Below, in pieces: positions 8,716 through 17,275 of a stretch of 64,000 nt of DNA. Both the position numbers and the translations under genes were made by a program. Numbering within the stretch: position 1 is the stretch's first letter; each line of letters begins with the position of its first letter. This DNA is from Mesorhizobium sp. WSM4313. Its GTDB lineage: Bacteria; Pseudomonadota; Alphaproteobacteria; Rhizobiales; Rhizobiaceae. The stretch is taken from positions 372,001 through 436,000 of the forward strand of contig NZ_NSFT01000002.1 in NCBI RefSeq assembly GCF_002294725.1, written 5' to 3'. The notes under the pieces are model-generated. The model saw nothing but the letters and a program-made list of their open reading frames with translations, did not search any database and had not been told where the DNA came from.

Positions 8716-10212
8716 TCAGTCAGCGCGTTTCTCCATCGCCTCGAGCGCATTGGCAAGGCGCTGCTCCTCGCCATAGTAGCGGGCGCGGTCCCAGAAATGC
8801 GGACGGCCGATGCCTGTCGATACATGCTCGCCGACCAGCCGGCCGCCGGCGTCTTCACCCTTGATGTTGTAGAGCACAAGATCCTGGGTGATGATGACGT
8901 CGCCTTCCATGCCGACCACCTCGGTGATGTGGGTGATGCGGCGTGAGCCATCGCGCAGGCGAGCTGCCTGGATGATCACGTCGATCGAGCCGACGACGAT
9001 CTCGCGCACCGTGCGCTGCGGCAGGGAATAGCCGCCCATGGCGATCATCGATTCGATACGATTGAGGCATTCGCGCGGGCTGTTCGAGTGGATCGTCCCC
9101 ATCGAGCCGTCGTGACCGGTATTCATCGCCTGCAGCAGGTCGAACACCTCCGGTCCGCGCACTTCGCCGACGATGATCCGCTCCGGCCGCATACGCAGGC
9201 AGTTCTTGACCAGGTCGCGCATGGTCACCTCGCCCTCGCCCTCCAGATTGGGCGGCCGGGTTTCGAGACGGACCACATGCGGCTGCTGCAGCTGCAGTTC
9301 CGCCGAATCCTCACAGGTGATGACGCGCTCCTCGCGGTCGATATAGTTGGTCAGACAGTTGAGCAGCGTCGTCTTGCCGGAGCCCGTGCCGCCCGAGATG
9401 ACGACGTTGCAGCGGACGCGGCCTATGATCTTGAGGATTTCCGCGCCTTGCGGCGAGATGGCGCCGAACTTGACCAGCTGGTCCAGCGTCAGCTTGTCCT
9501 TCTTGAACTTGCGGATGGTGAGCGCGGTGCCGTCGATCGACAGCGGCGGCGCGATGACGTTGACGCGCGAGCCGTCGGGTAGGCGCGCGTCGCAGATCGG
9601 GCTCGATTCGTCGACGCGGCGGCCGACCTGGCTGACGATGCGCTGGCAGATGTTGAGCAGCTGCTGGTTGTCGCGGAAACGCACGCCGGTCTGTTCGACC
9701 CTGCCATTGACTTCGATGTAGACGTTCTTGGAGCCGTTGACCATGATGTCGGCTATGTCGTCGCGGGCAAGCAACGGCTCCAGCGGTCCATAGCCCAGAA
9801 CGTCGTTGCAGATGTCCTCGAGCAGTTCTTCCTGCTCGGAGATTGACATCGCGAAGTTCTTGATCGCGATGATGTCGTTTACGATGTCGCGGATTTCTTC
9901 GCGCGCGCTTTCGGGATCGAGCTTGGCGAGCTGCGACAGGTCGATCGTGTCGATGAGCGCCGAAAACACTTGGCTTTTGGTGTCGTAATAGGTCTCGGAG
10001 CGCTCGCGCTGGACCCTTCTTGGCGGCTCCGGCGCCATAGGCGGCGCCTCGACGGGCCGGCGCGCCGGCGGCGTGGCCGGCGTGGCGGACGGCGGCGCGA
10101 CCGGTCGTTCGGCCGTCATCGTCCCGGTTGGAGCGGCGGCGGGAGCGGATGCCGGCGGACGGAATTCGGGCGTTGCCCGGCTGCCGTCGTCTTTGCCTCT
10201 TTTACCAAACAT
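8716..10212 (-). CDS. cpaF: CpaF/TadA: secretion ATPase of the Tad pilus
   Basis: 498-residue hexameric type II/IV secretion ATPase that powers Flp pilus assembly. A proline/alanine-rich N-terminal linker covers about residues 1-65. An N-terminal domain follows ([21 protein letters not shown]). Walker A GGTGSGKT is at 274-281, with an Asp box (CEDSAEL), Walker B (RIIVGEVRG) and a His box ([12 protein letters not shown]). All catalytic elements are present. It follows cpaE by 30 bp in the leftward cluster. Confidence 0.96.
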   Translation of the reverse strand: MFGKRGKDDGSRATPEFRPPASAPAAAPTGTMTAERPVAPPSATPATPPARRPVEAPPMAPEPPRRVQRERSETYYDTKSQVFSALIDTIDLSQLAKLDPESAREEIRDIVNDIIAIKNFAMSISEQEELLEDICNDVLGYGPLEPLLARDDIADIMVNGSKNVYIEVNGRVEQTGVRFRDNQQLLNICQRIVSQVGRRVDESSPICDARLPDGSRVNVIAPPLSIDGTALTIRKFKKDKLTLDQLVKFGAISPQGAEILKIIGRVRCNVVISGGTGSGKTTLLNCLTNYIDREERVITCEDSAELQLQQPHVVRLETRPPNLEGEGEVTMRDLVKNCLRMRPERIIVGEVRGPEVFDLLQAMNTGHDGSMGTIHSNSPRECLNRIESMIAMGGYSLPQRTVREIVVGSIDVIIQAARLRDGSRRITHITEVVGMEGDVIITQDLVLYNIKGEDAGGRLVGEHVSTGIGRPHFWDRARYYGEEQRLANALEAMEKRAD

Positions 10213-10242
10213 GATCGACTACCCGATGCCGCTCAATCAGCG

Positions 10243-11532
10243 TCACTTCTTGTTGCGCGAGAGCTTGCCGAGGATCGAGCCCAGGCCTGCTTTCTTCCTT
10301 GTCTTGATTTCGCTGCGTCCGGTCAGCACATGCGCTATTTCATTGATGGTGGTCACGACCGGGCTTTTGGCGTCCATCTCGGAGAGCATGCGGCCGTTGT
10401 TGGCGGCATTGCCGAACAGCAGCGGTTCGAAGTTGATCACCGCCATCGGCGTGATGCCGAGCGGTTCGGCGAAATCGGACGCCGCGATCTCGGGCCGTTT
10501 CGGCACGCCCGCCTGGTTGATGATCAGCTTCGGCGGCGGATCGTTCGGACGCAGCCGCTTCAGCATGTCCACCATGTTTTTAGTGTTGCGAAGATTTGCG
10601 AGCTCTGGCGTGGCCGTGATGACGATCTCGTCCGCCTTGATCAGCGTGCTCTTGGTCCACCCGCTCCAGACGTGCGGGACATCGAGGACCAGCAGAGGCG
10701 CGCTGCGCTGCGCTGTCTCTATGATCTGCGCGAAGGCCTCGGACTCGAAATCGTAGACGCGCTCGAGCGTGGAGGGAGCCGCGAGCAACGACAGATGCTC
10801 GGCGCATTGCGCAAGCAGACGGTCGAGATAGACCTCGTCGACCCGCTCTGGTGAAAACACCGCCTCGGCGATGCCTTGCGCCGGATCCTGATCGAAATTG
10901 ATGTTAGCGGTGCCGAAGGCGAGATCGAGATCGGCGATGACGACCTCGGACTTGAACAGGGAAGACATCGCCCAAGCGACATTGTGAGCGATGGTCGAGG
11001 AGCCGACGCCGCCCTTGGCGCCGATGAACGCGATCGAGCGGCCGATCGGCTCCGAATCCGGATCGACGAAGATCGACGACACGACACTGACGATGTCTGT
11101 CATCGAGACCGGCGCGATGACATATTCGGAAATGCCCGAACGGATCAGCTCGCGGTAGAGCCCGACATCGTTGTAGTGGCCGATAACCACGACCTTGGAG
11201 GACGGATCACAATATTCCGAGAGGTGGCCGAGCTGTTCAAGCAGCTGCTGCGGTTCGCTGCGTGATTCCAGCAGGATCAGGTTCGGTGTCGGCGCGGACT
11301 GGTAGAATTCGATCGCGGTCGGGATGCCGCCCATATGAACCTTGAGATGGGCCTTGGCCATCCGGCGATCCTCGCCGGCGCGCTCGACGGGGTTGGCGAC
11401 CCCCTCGGTCTCGCAGAAGGCCTGGATCGAAATGCGCGGCACGGGGCGCAGCGCCTGCATGGCGGCGATGTCCTGCTGCGAAAGGTCGCCGGTTTCCGCG
11501 GGCGTGTCGTAGGCAAGATTGCTCATCGTCAT
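10243..11532 (-). CDS. cpaE: CpaE/TadZ: pilus localisation ATPase
   Basis: 429-residue MinD/ParA-like protein that places the Tad machinery at the pole in other species. The N-terminal atypical receiver-like domain spans about residues 50-160. The ATPase domain has the deviant Walker A IGAKGGVGSSTIAHNVAW, a switch aspartate in VVIADLDLAFGT, and a second aspartate in LLVLDVPHVWSG. A basic C-terminal tail ends the protein. It is 39 bp downstream of cpaD. Confidence 0.94.
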   Translation of the reverse strand: MTMSNLAYDTPAETGDLSQQDIAAMQALRPVPRISIQAFCETEGVANPVERAGEDRRMAKAHLKVHMGGIPTAIEFYQSAPTPNLILLESRSEPQQLLEQLGHLSEYCDPSSKVVVIGHYNDVGLYRELIRSGISEYVIAPVSMTDIVSVVSSIFVDPDSEPIGRSIAFIGAKGGVGSSTIAHNVAWAMSSLFKSEVVIADLDLAFGTANINFDQDPAQGIAEAVFSPERVDEVYLDRLLAQCAEHLSLLAAPSTLERVYDFESEAFAQIIETAQRSAPLLVLDVPHVWSGWTKSTLIKADEIVITATPELANLRNTKNMVDMLKRLRPNDPPPKLIINQAGVPKRPEIAASDFAEPLGITPMAVINFEPLLFGNAANNGRMLSEMDAKSPVVTTINEIAHVLTGRSEIKTRKKAGLGSILGKLSRNKK

Positions 11533-11571
11533 GCTCTTTCCGTGACTGCTTTCTTCGTCGTCCGGCGCAGC

Positions 11572-12321
11572 TTAGTAGGTTACTTCCGAATTGCCGAGGA
11601 ACTCGTCCGAGATGCCCCTCTCGCGGTACCTGTCGATCACCGCGCCGCGATTTTCGGCGTCGATGTCGGACTGTTTGCGCGGCCCGATCAGATCGTTGGG
11701 ATTGGCGATTTGAGCCGCGAGGTTGTTCTGATAGGAGCAGCCGAAGTCGGCGTAGTGCTTGTTCTGCGACGTCTCCAGGATGTCCTCGGGCCAACGCCCG
11801 CATTTGTCGGTCTGGGCCCTCACTGCGACGAAGGCGACGCGCACCGGCGCTGACGCCTCCGGCACCGCCGACTGATAGGATGTCATGACGATACGGTTGC
11901 GCTTGACGCCTGCTGCCATGGCGAGCCTGGCAAAATCGCGACCGGCGGCACGGGCGGCAAGCTCATTGGCGGACCCGGCCGGCATCGCGATCGTCAGCGC
12001 CGGCGCGGCGCTCTTGTCGTAGCGGTCGAGAAAACCGAGCAGCGTATCGCGCTGCGCACCGGTCATGCCGCGATCACCGGCGCCGACCGGCAGGTCAATC
12101 TTCTGGTTCTTCTCGGCAATGACGATCGGATGGGTCGTGCGGTAGTCGTCCGGGATCGACCCGACGGTCACGCTGTCGCGATTGGCGCAACCTGCGAGCG
12201 ACGCGGCAAGCATGACCGCCAATGCCGGGACCACCTGCCGACGGATCCTTGCGATACCGGATGCTGTCCGGACCGTCATGACCTTCGATGCTGACTTGGA
12301 CATATCCGCATTCCCACTCAT
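11572..12321 (-). CDS. cpaD: CpaD: Tad pilus lipoprotein
   Basis: 249-residue predicted lipoprotein. The signal segment VPALAVMLAASLAGC ends at a lipobox cysteine near residue 45. A CpaD domain follows (DDYRTTHPIVIAEKNQKIDLPVG). The conserved C-terminal NLAAQIANPNDLIGPR is typical of the family. CpaD acts with the secretin CpaC in the outer membrane. Its ATG overlaps the cpaC stop by 4 bp, so translation is coupled. Confidence 0.94.
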   Translation of the reverse strand: MSGNADMSKSASKVMTVRTASGIARIRRQVVPALAVMLAASLAGCANRDSVTVGSIPDDYRTTHPIVIAEKNQKIDLPVGAGDRGMTGAQRDTLLGFLDRYDKSAAPALTIAMPAGSANELAARAAGRDFARLAMAAGVKRNRIVMTSYQSAVPEASAPVRVAFVAVRAQTDKCGRWPEDILETSQNKHYADFGCSYQNNLAAQIANPNDLIGPRKQSDIDAENRGAVIDRYRERGISDEFLGNSEVTY

Positions 12322-13853
12322 TTGTAGATGAAGCCCACGACGCCGTGGTAGCGGCCGGCCGGCCTGTCGGTCTGCATGGTGCCGTAGACGCGGTTGACGC
12401 GGCCGAGGAACATGCCGGCGCCGTCGCTTGCCGCGTTGAAGTTGTCGTCCGGCTTGGCGAGATCGTTGCGCGCCACCGGCCGCGTCAGATAGGGCGTGAT
12501 GATGATGATGAGCTCGCTCTCGTTGCGCACAAAATCCCGGCTGCGGAACAGCGTGCCGAGGACGGGGATCTTGCCCAAGCCAGGGAATTGGCTGATAGCC
12601 TGGCGAACATCGTCGCGGACAAGGCCTGCGATCATCATCGAGCCGCCCGAAGGGAGCTCGACGGTGGTGTCGGCGAGACGCTTGCGAATAGAGAGAATGT
12701 TTGCGGCGGGAACGTTCTTTGAGCCGGTCGAAAATGCGGCGGAGCCTTCTGTCGTCGGCTCGGAAACCGCCGTCCGGACTTTCAGGCTGATGCGACCGGC
12801 GGACAGGACGACCGGTTGAAATTCCAGTCCGATGCCGTAATCGACCTTGTCGAGTTGGTACGTCAGCTTCGCAGGAATGCCTTTGGTGATGTCAGGATCG
12901 GTAATGGCCTGGCTGGAGACAATATTATACTCGCCGCCAACCCTGAACGTGGCTTTCTCGCCTGAAACTGCCGTCAAAGTCGGCTCGGCTAGCGTCTTCA
13001 TCACCCCCGACTGTTCCATGGCGTTGACATAGGCCTGCAGCGAGGACGAGCCGATGTTAAATCCCGAATTGCTGAGGGGCTTGCCGAGCCCCATCGGGTT
13101 GTCGCCTGTCGACATCCAGCTGATGCCGTTGCTCTCGCCGCTGCCAAACATGTTGACGCCGAGCTGCTTCATCACCGAGCGGCTGACTTCGGCGACGGTC
13201 ACCTTGAGCGTCACCTGGTCGTCGCCGATGATCTGCAAGAGGTTGACGATCTTGGAGGTCCGGCGCTCCTGGTCGGGATTGTTGATGTCGACGCCGCCAT
13301 TGACCGAGCCGCCGGCGGCGGTCTGCGAATATTGGCCCGTCGTCGCTTCACCGCCGGACACGAAGATGGTGGCCAGGTCGACGGCACGCTTGGAATCGAG
13401 CGGCGTGTCGACCATGCCCGTCAGGACGACGTTGTCATTGAGAAGCTCGACCTTGATCTGCGAGGACGGGATGAAGCGCTTGAGATAGTCTTCCAGCCCT
13501 GCGACGTCGCGCTCGACGGCCAGATCCAGGCTGACGATCTGCTCGCCATTGGGGCCGAAGACGAAGATGTTGGTCTCGCCGACCGTCTTGCCGAACAGGT
13601 AGATGCGCCGCGCGGTGCGCGTCACGGCATCGGCAACCGCCGGATTGGCGACGAGGATATCATAGGCGTCGCTCGGCAAGTCGATGACAACGGATTTGTT
13701 GAGGCCGAGCTTGACGCGCTGCGTGGCAACGGAAGCCGACACGCCGGCTCCCGCGGCTTTGGCTTCGACCAGCCCCGGGGCGCCGGTGCCGAGCACGAAA
13801 AAAGCGATCGCCGCGGCGGCCAGGAAGGGCAGCAGTTTACCGTTCAGCCTCAT
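12318..13853 (-). CDS. cpaC: CpaC/RcpA: Tad outer-membrane secretin
   Basis: 511-residue secretin. It has a signal peptide in the first 35 residues, then the pilus N-terminal domain (GLNKSVVIDLPSDAYDILVANPAVAD). A BON-like segment lies around 115-150. The secretin domain ends in VELPSGGSMMIAGLVRDD, then GKIPVLGTLFRSRDF. It forms the outer-membrane channel for the Flp pilus. The start overlaps the cpaB stop by 4 bp. Confidence 0.95.
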   Translation of the reverse strand: MRLNGKLLPFLAAAAIAFFVLGTGAPGLVEAKAAGAGVSASVATQRVKLGLNKSVVIDLPSDAYDILVANPAVADAVTRTARRIYLFGKTVGETNIFVFGPNGEQIVSLDLAVERDVAGLEDYLKRFIPSSQIKVELLNDNVVLTGMVDTPLDSKRAVDLATIFVSGGEATTGQYSQTAAGGSVNGGVDINNPDQERRTSKIVNLLQIIGDDQVTLKVTVAEVSRSVMKQLGVNMFGSGESNGISWMSTGDNPMGLGKPLSNSGFNIGSSSLQAYVNAMEQSGVMKTLAEPTLTAVSGEKATFRVGGEYNIVSSQAITDPDITKGIPAKLTYQLDKVDYGIGLEFQPVVLSAGRISLKVRTAVSEPTTEGSAAFSTGSKNVPAANILSIRKRLADTTVELPSGGSMMIAGLVRDDVRQAISQFPGLGKIPVLGTLFRSRDFVRNESELIIIITPYLTRPVARNDLAKPDDNFNAASDGAGMFLGRVNRVYGTMQTDRPAGRYHGVVGFIYK

Positions 13854-14662
13854 TTCCTTGCTCCCACCTCGGAAACCTCGCCGGACTTGATCAGCCGCAC
13901 GGTTCCGCGTCGGCCGTTGCCGTTGACCAGATAGTCGGCTTCGTCCGTCGTCTTTTCATGGATGTCGGTGATCGGGCGCAGCGCCAGCGTCAGGCGGTCG
14001 GCCATCTGCTGCGCCACTGTGATGATTTCCGCCTGCTGCGGCGTCAGCTCCAGCGTCGCGGTCTGGCCGACCCTGGTCTTCTTGCCTTCCTCGTCTTCCT
14101 GGATGGTCTGGTCGATGGCCAGCACGCGGATGTTCTTGAGGATCGTCTCGGTGTTGAAGCCGCTGCCGCCGTTGCCGGTGTCGGCGCGGCGCGTCATGAT
14201 GACGTCGACGAAGTCGTTGGGCAGGATGAAGCCGCCGGCGGACGTGTCGGCCGATATCGCGGTGGCGACGGCGCGCATGCCGGAAGGCAGGATCGACGAC
14301 ATGAAGCTCTGCCCCTCGCCGACCAGCTTGGAGCGCCGCAACGGCTCGCCGGTATACATGGCTACGCGGGCGACCGAGCCCTTGAGCTTTTCGATCGCGT
14401 CAGGCTCGGCGGCGCGCGTGATGAAATTGGCGTTGACGCCATCGGCCGGCCATTCTTCCCAGCTGATGTTGTTGCCGAGCTGGCTGCCCATTGACACGTC
14501 ACCGGAAAGCACCAGCACGTCCTGCAATGCGATCGCCGGCTGCTTGGGCGCATCGACAATGACCTGAGGCGGCGGCGCTACGACCATGTTCTTCGCCACG
14601 TAGCCCGCGCCACCCGCCGCGACCGCAGCCACGCCCAGAATAATCAATCGGGATGCTGGCAT
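13850..14662 (-). CDS. cpaB: CpaB/RcpC: Tad pilus assembly protein with SAF domain
   Basis: About 270 residues. An N-terminal membrane anchor (RLIILGVAAVAAGGAGYVA) is followed by an SAF domain (ISWEEWPADGVNANFITRA) and a RcpC-type C-terminal domain (VDVIMTRRADTGNGGSGF; LELTPQQAEIITVAQQ). It is periplasmic and linked to secretin function. ATG 14662 is preferred because the anchor then begins at once; an in-frame ATG at 14722 would add 20 unlikely residues. First gene of cpaB-cpaC-cpaD-cpaE-cpaF. Confidence 0.9.
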   Translation of the reverse strand: MPASRLIILGVAAVAAGGAGYVAKNMVVAPPPQVIVDAPKQPAIALQDVLVLSGDVSMGSQLGNNISWEEWPADGVNANFITRAAEPDAIEKLKGSVARVAMYTGEPLRRSKLVGEGQSFMSSILPSGMRAVATAISADTSAGGFILPNDFVDVIMTRRADTGNGGSGFNTETILKNIRVLAIDQTIQEDEEGKKTRVGQTATLELTPQQAEIITVAQQMADRLTLALRPITDIHEKTTDEADYLVNGNGRRGTVRLIKSGEVSEVGARK

Positions 14663-14760
14663 TCGTCCGAAACCCTTCGCCTCATGGCAACCACCTCGCC
14701 AGGCCGGACTTTGCAGCTGCAATCGTCAAAACAAGGTTAATGTAATGCTTACGATCGTGA

Positions 14761-14775
14761 TTAATTTAAGGTTTA
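14761..14775. promoter_or_regulatory. CtrA-like box upstream of the cpaB operon (7/8 match)
   Basis: TTAA-TTTAAGG-TTTA is one mismatch from TTAA-N7-TTAA. It lies about 100 bp upstream of the cpaB start in an AT-rich stretch. The AT-richness makes a chance match more likely here than at the other boxes. Confidence 0.4.
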
Positions 14776-14881
14776 CTCAAATTGGATTGAACAGTGTGCC
14801 GTTAACAGAAAAAAGCGGCGGGGGCCGCCTTCCGATCTGATAAAAGGCGGCCTGGGATCGCCGACATCGAGATCGCCGGGC

Positions 14882-15400
14882 CTATGTTGTGAGCCTCTCC
14901 AGCGCCCAGACCATCAGCGGCGAATCCGGGAAAGTGATCAGTCCGCCGGCGCCAAGCGCGATGCCATATGGGATGCCAACATTCTCGTCCGCGAAATGGC
15001 GCAGAAATCGGCTGTGGCCGGTGTACGTGACGAGCGGCGATTTCCGGTAGGCAAGGATTGCGAGGGTAAGCAGGCCGCCGATGAAAGCCGACGTCACCAG
15101 ATAGCCGACCAGGTTGATGTTGAGGCCCATCCACAGAGCGGTCGCGGCCAGAAGCTTGGCGTCGCCGCCGCCCATGCCGCCGAGCGCAAAAAGGCCGAAG
15201 GTCGTGGCAAGCACGAGGGCGCCGGCGGCGAAATGCCAGCCATAGGTTGCCCAGTCCATACCGGCGAGCGGCGCAACAAGCGCGAATGTCGCCACCAACA
15301 GCACGGGAACGCGGTTGGCGATCGTCATCGACAGCGTGTCCGAGATCGCAGCAAACAGCATGCAGAAAGGAAAAACGACGAAGATCACGGCTTCAAGCAT
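14882..15400 (-). CDS. cpaA: CpaA/TadV: prepilin peptidase
   Basis: 172-residue multi-pass aspartyl peptidase of the GxGD family that processes Flp prepilin and TadE-like pseudopilins. The first catalytic aspartate is in AISDTLSMTIANR near residue 21. The second is in GMGGGDAKLL near residue 80. It is of the short type, with no N-methylation domain. It lies between the pilin gene and cpaB, leftward, with a strong terminator upstream separating it from the pilin. Confidence 0.93.
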   Translation of the reverse strand: MLEAVIFVVFPFCMLFAAISDTLSMTIANRVPVLLVATFALVAPLAGMDWATYGWHFAAGALVLATTFGLFALGGMGGGDAKLLAATALWMGLNINLVGYLVTSAFIGGLLTLAILAYRKSPLVTYTGHSRFLRHFADENVGIPYGIALGAGGLITFPDSPLMVWALERLTT

Positions 15401-15493
15401 GGATGCGGCCTGCCTGTGGCATGTTTCAGCGTCATCCTAGGCGCGCTGGATTAACGATCGATGAGGCCGGACGATCAAATCGGCCGACTGCAT

Positions 15494-15526
15494 AAAAAAG
15501 GGCCGCCAGCCGGCGGCCCTTTTTCT
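15494..15526 (-). terminator. rho-independent terminator downstream of pilA
   Basis: On the minus strand AAAAAGGGCCGCC, GGCT, GGCGGCCCTTTTTT. It lies between the pilin stop and the cpaA start. This lets the pilin be made far more abundantly than the machinery genes downstream. Confidence 0.92.
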
Positions 15527-15557
15527 TTCTGTCGAAAAGGCGCGATACGCAGCCTTA

Positions 15558-15737
15558 TTACGGAGCAGTGGCGCCGTTGAGGGTGGCGGCGATGTTGGCG
15601 AACTTGGCGTTCAGCGCGCCGCCGAGCTGGGTAGCACCAACCATGATGGCAAGCGCGATGAGAGCGGCGATCAGACCGTATTCGATGGCGGTCGCGCCGG
15701 ATTCGTCCTTCACGAAACGTGCGATGAGATTAGACAT
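15558..15737 (-). CDS. pilA: Flp/PilA major pilin, 59 residues
   Basis: Small type IVb prepilin that forms the Flp pilus fibre. It begins MSNLIARFVKDESG. Predicted cleavage by CpaA follows that glycine, giving a mature N-terminus ATAIEYGLIAALIALAIM with the conserved Glu5-Tyr6 pair. A short C-terminal tail rich in Ala/Asn/Gly follows. A clear ribosome site, TAGGAG, sits just before the ATG. A terminator follows the gene. Confidence 0.96.
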   Translation of the reverse strand: MSNLIARFVKDESGATAIEYGLIAALIALAIMVGATQLGGALNAKFANIAATLNGATAP

Positions 15738-16081
15738 TCGAGAGCTCCTACTCCACGTGTTACAGCACTACCGTCAACTTCTCTTCCGGGTTGATCGGAT
15801 GGCGCAAATCTAGGGAGAAGCCGTTTCGATCGGCTTAATAAACAGCCTTACCGATTCCTTTCCGGTGGCGAACGCACTGCGTGGTTAACCGTGGCCTAAA
15901 CATCGCCAGAGGTCCGAGTTCCCGAGAAACCGGCGCTTGTGCAATATTCCTAAAACAGTAAGCGCCATGGACGCATGGCGCACCATGCAGGCGATCCTTA
16001 ATCATGGCGGGCCCGGTTTAACCGTTACTTCACCAATCTCGTTCATGTTCCGTTGAAGAATCTGCCTGCCGGAGCGCTTCA
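15738..16081. other. 344-bp divergent promoter region between pilA and the secretin-N-domain gene
   Basis: No gene is visible. It holds the pilA leader with its Shine-Dalgarno, a CtrA-like box at 15885-15899, and an inverted GCGCCATGG / CCATGC motif near 15962-15988. Next to the rightward gene lies TTAA-CCGTTAC-TTCA at 16018-16032, which is one base from the CtrA consensus but weak. Confidence 0.6.
15885..15899. promoter_or_regulatory. CtrA-like box upstream of pilA (7/8 match)
   Basis: Read toward pilA it is TTAG-GCCACGG-TTAA followed by CC, one mismatch from TTAA-N7-TTAA. It is about 150 bp upstream of the pilin start. Pilin genes are known CtrA targets in Caulobacter and reported in rhizobia. 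Confidence 0.55.
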
Positions 16082-16504
16082 ATGACCTTGTCGAGATCGC
16101 TGTTTCCAGTCGCCGCGCTGCTGGCAACTGCTGCCTTGGTCATGCCGGCCAGCGCCGGCGCGGGTATAGAAGTCACCATGAACCAGGCCAAGATCGTCAA
16201 ATTGTCACGCGGGGCCGATACGGTCGTCATCGGCAATCCGGCAATCGCCGACGCCTCCGTGCAGGACGCCTCGACCATCGTTCTCACCGGCAAGGGCTTC
16301 GGTGTCACCAATCTGGTCGTGCTCGATTCGGAAGGCAGCCCGATCATCGACGAACAGGTGACCGTCGTGCGACAAGCCGCCTCCTCGGTGCGCATCTACC
16401 GACGCGCCGAAGTCCAGACCATGTCCTGCACGCCCTATTGCGAGAGCGCATTCAAGAGCGAGGCCGAGAAAACTTCCGAAGCCGAAATGAGCGCCGGGCA
16501 CTAA
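16082..16504 (+). CDS. stand-alone secretin N-terminal-domain protein of the Tad locus
   Basis: 140-residue exported protein. A signal peptide (FPVAALLATAALVMPASAGA) precedes a domain like the N-terminus of CpaC/RcpA: VTMNQAKIVKLSRGADTVVIG, NPAIADASVQDASTIVLTGK, then GVTNLVVLD. No secretin barrel follows. The tail has two cysteines (MSCTPYCES) that could form a disulfide. A GGAG ribosome site precedes the ATG. It could cap or modulate the CpaC ring (inference). Confidence 0.85.
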   Translation: MTLSRSLFPVAALLATAALVMPASAGAGIEVTMNQAKIVKLSRGADTVVIGNPAIADASVQDASTIVLTGKGFGVTNLVVLDSEGSPIIDEQVTVVRQAASSVRIYRRAEVQTMSCTPYCESAFKSEAEKTSEAEMSAGH

Positions 16505-16530
16505 GCTCTGAGAGGGCGAACCTACGGGCA

Positions 16531-16545
16531 TTAAAGACGGCTTAA
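16531..16545. promoter_or_regulatory. perfect CtrA box upstream of the tadE-like genes
   Basis: TTAA-AGACGGC-TTAA matches the CtrA consensus TTAA-N7-TTAA at all eight specified bases. It lies 100 bp upstream of the first TadE-like gene, in the 140-bp gap after the secretin-N-domain gene. Confidence 0.65.
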
Positions 16546-16644
16546 AGCTTGCCCGACGAATTTAACGATCATCAAAACCGGAACTCAATGGGTTATCGCT
16601 AACCCTGCCGCCGGTACCGCAAAGGGGATCGGCAGGAACGCAAT

Positions 16645-17238
16645 ATGAGCAAGGATGCCACACCCGGCAACGGCATGGACAACAGGGCGCGGGTCAGAGT
16701 CCGCCCCGGCTTCTTCAGCGACAGGCGCGGCAGCACGGCGATGGAATTCGCGATGCTGGCCATCCCGTTCGCGCTTCTCGTCTTCGCCATCCTCGAGAGC
16801 TGCATTTCTTTCGCCGGCCAGGAGGTGATGGCCAACGTCACCGACGACGTGGCCCGCCAGCTGCGGACCGGGCAGTTGCAGAAGTCGAACGTCACCGAAG
16901 CCTCCATCAAGCAGCTGATCTGCAGCAGGCTTGAGATCATGGTGGCCAAGGACTGCCCGGGATTGCTGGTCGATCTGCGCGAATATCCGAGTTTCGCCGA
17001 CGCCGCCACGGCAGGCTTCAAGATCGTGGATGGAGATATCGTGCTTACACAGGGGACGAACTCGACGACCCCAACCGTCTCGCCCGGATTGGCAGAGTCC
17101 ATCAACATGCTGCGGGTGTTCTACAAATGGCCGGTGATGACCGATTTTCTGGCCCAGTCGATGGCAAATCTGAAGGACAAGAAAACGCTGCATTTCGCAT
17201 CGGTGACCTGGCAGAACGAACCGTTCGACGACAATTGA
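16645..17238 (+). CDS. TadE-like minor pseudopilin 1
   Basis: 197-residue membrane-anchored pseudopilin of the TadE/TadG family. A type IVb-like processing site lies in RRGSTAMEFAML: cleavage after Gly would leave Glu at position 5. The hydrophobic helix LAIPFALLVFAILESCISFA follows, then a periplasmic domain with Cys residues (LICSRLE, KDCPGLL). CpaA probably processes it. An AGGA site lies 5-10 bases before the ATG. Confidence 0.88.
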   Translation: MSKDATPGNGMDNRARVRVRPGFFSDRRGSTAMEFAMLAIPFALLVFAILESCISFAGQEVMANVTDDVARQLRTGQLQKSNVTEASIKQLICSRLEIMVAKDCPGLLVDLREYPSFADAATAGFKIVDGDIVLTQGTNSTTPTVSPGLAESINMLRVFYKWPVMTDFLAQSMANLKDKKTLHFASVTWQNEPFDDN

Positions 17239-17275
17239 GACTGCTCGACGGCTAAGCCGCGGCGTGGAGGACTAT

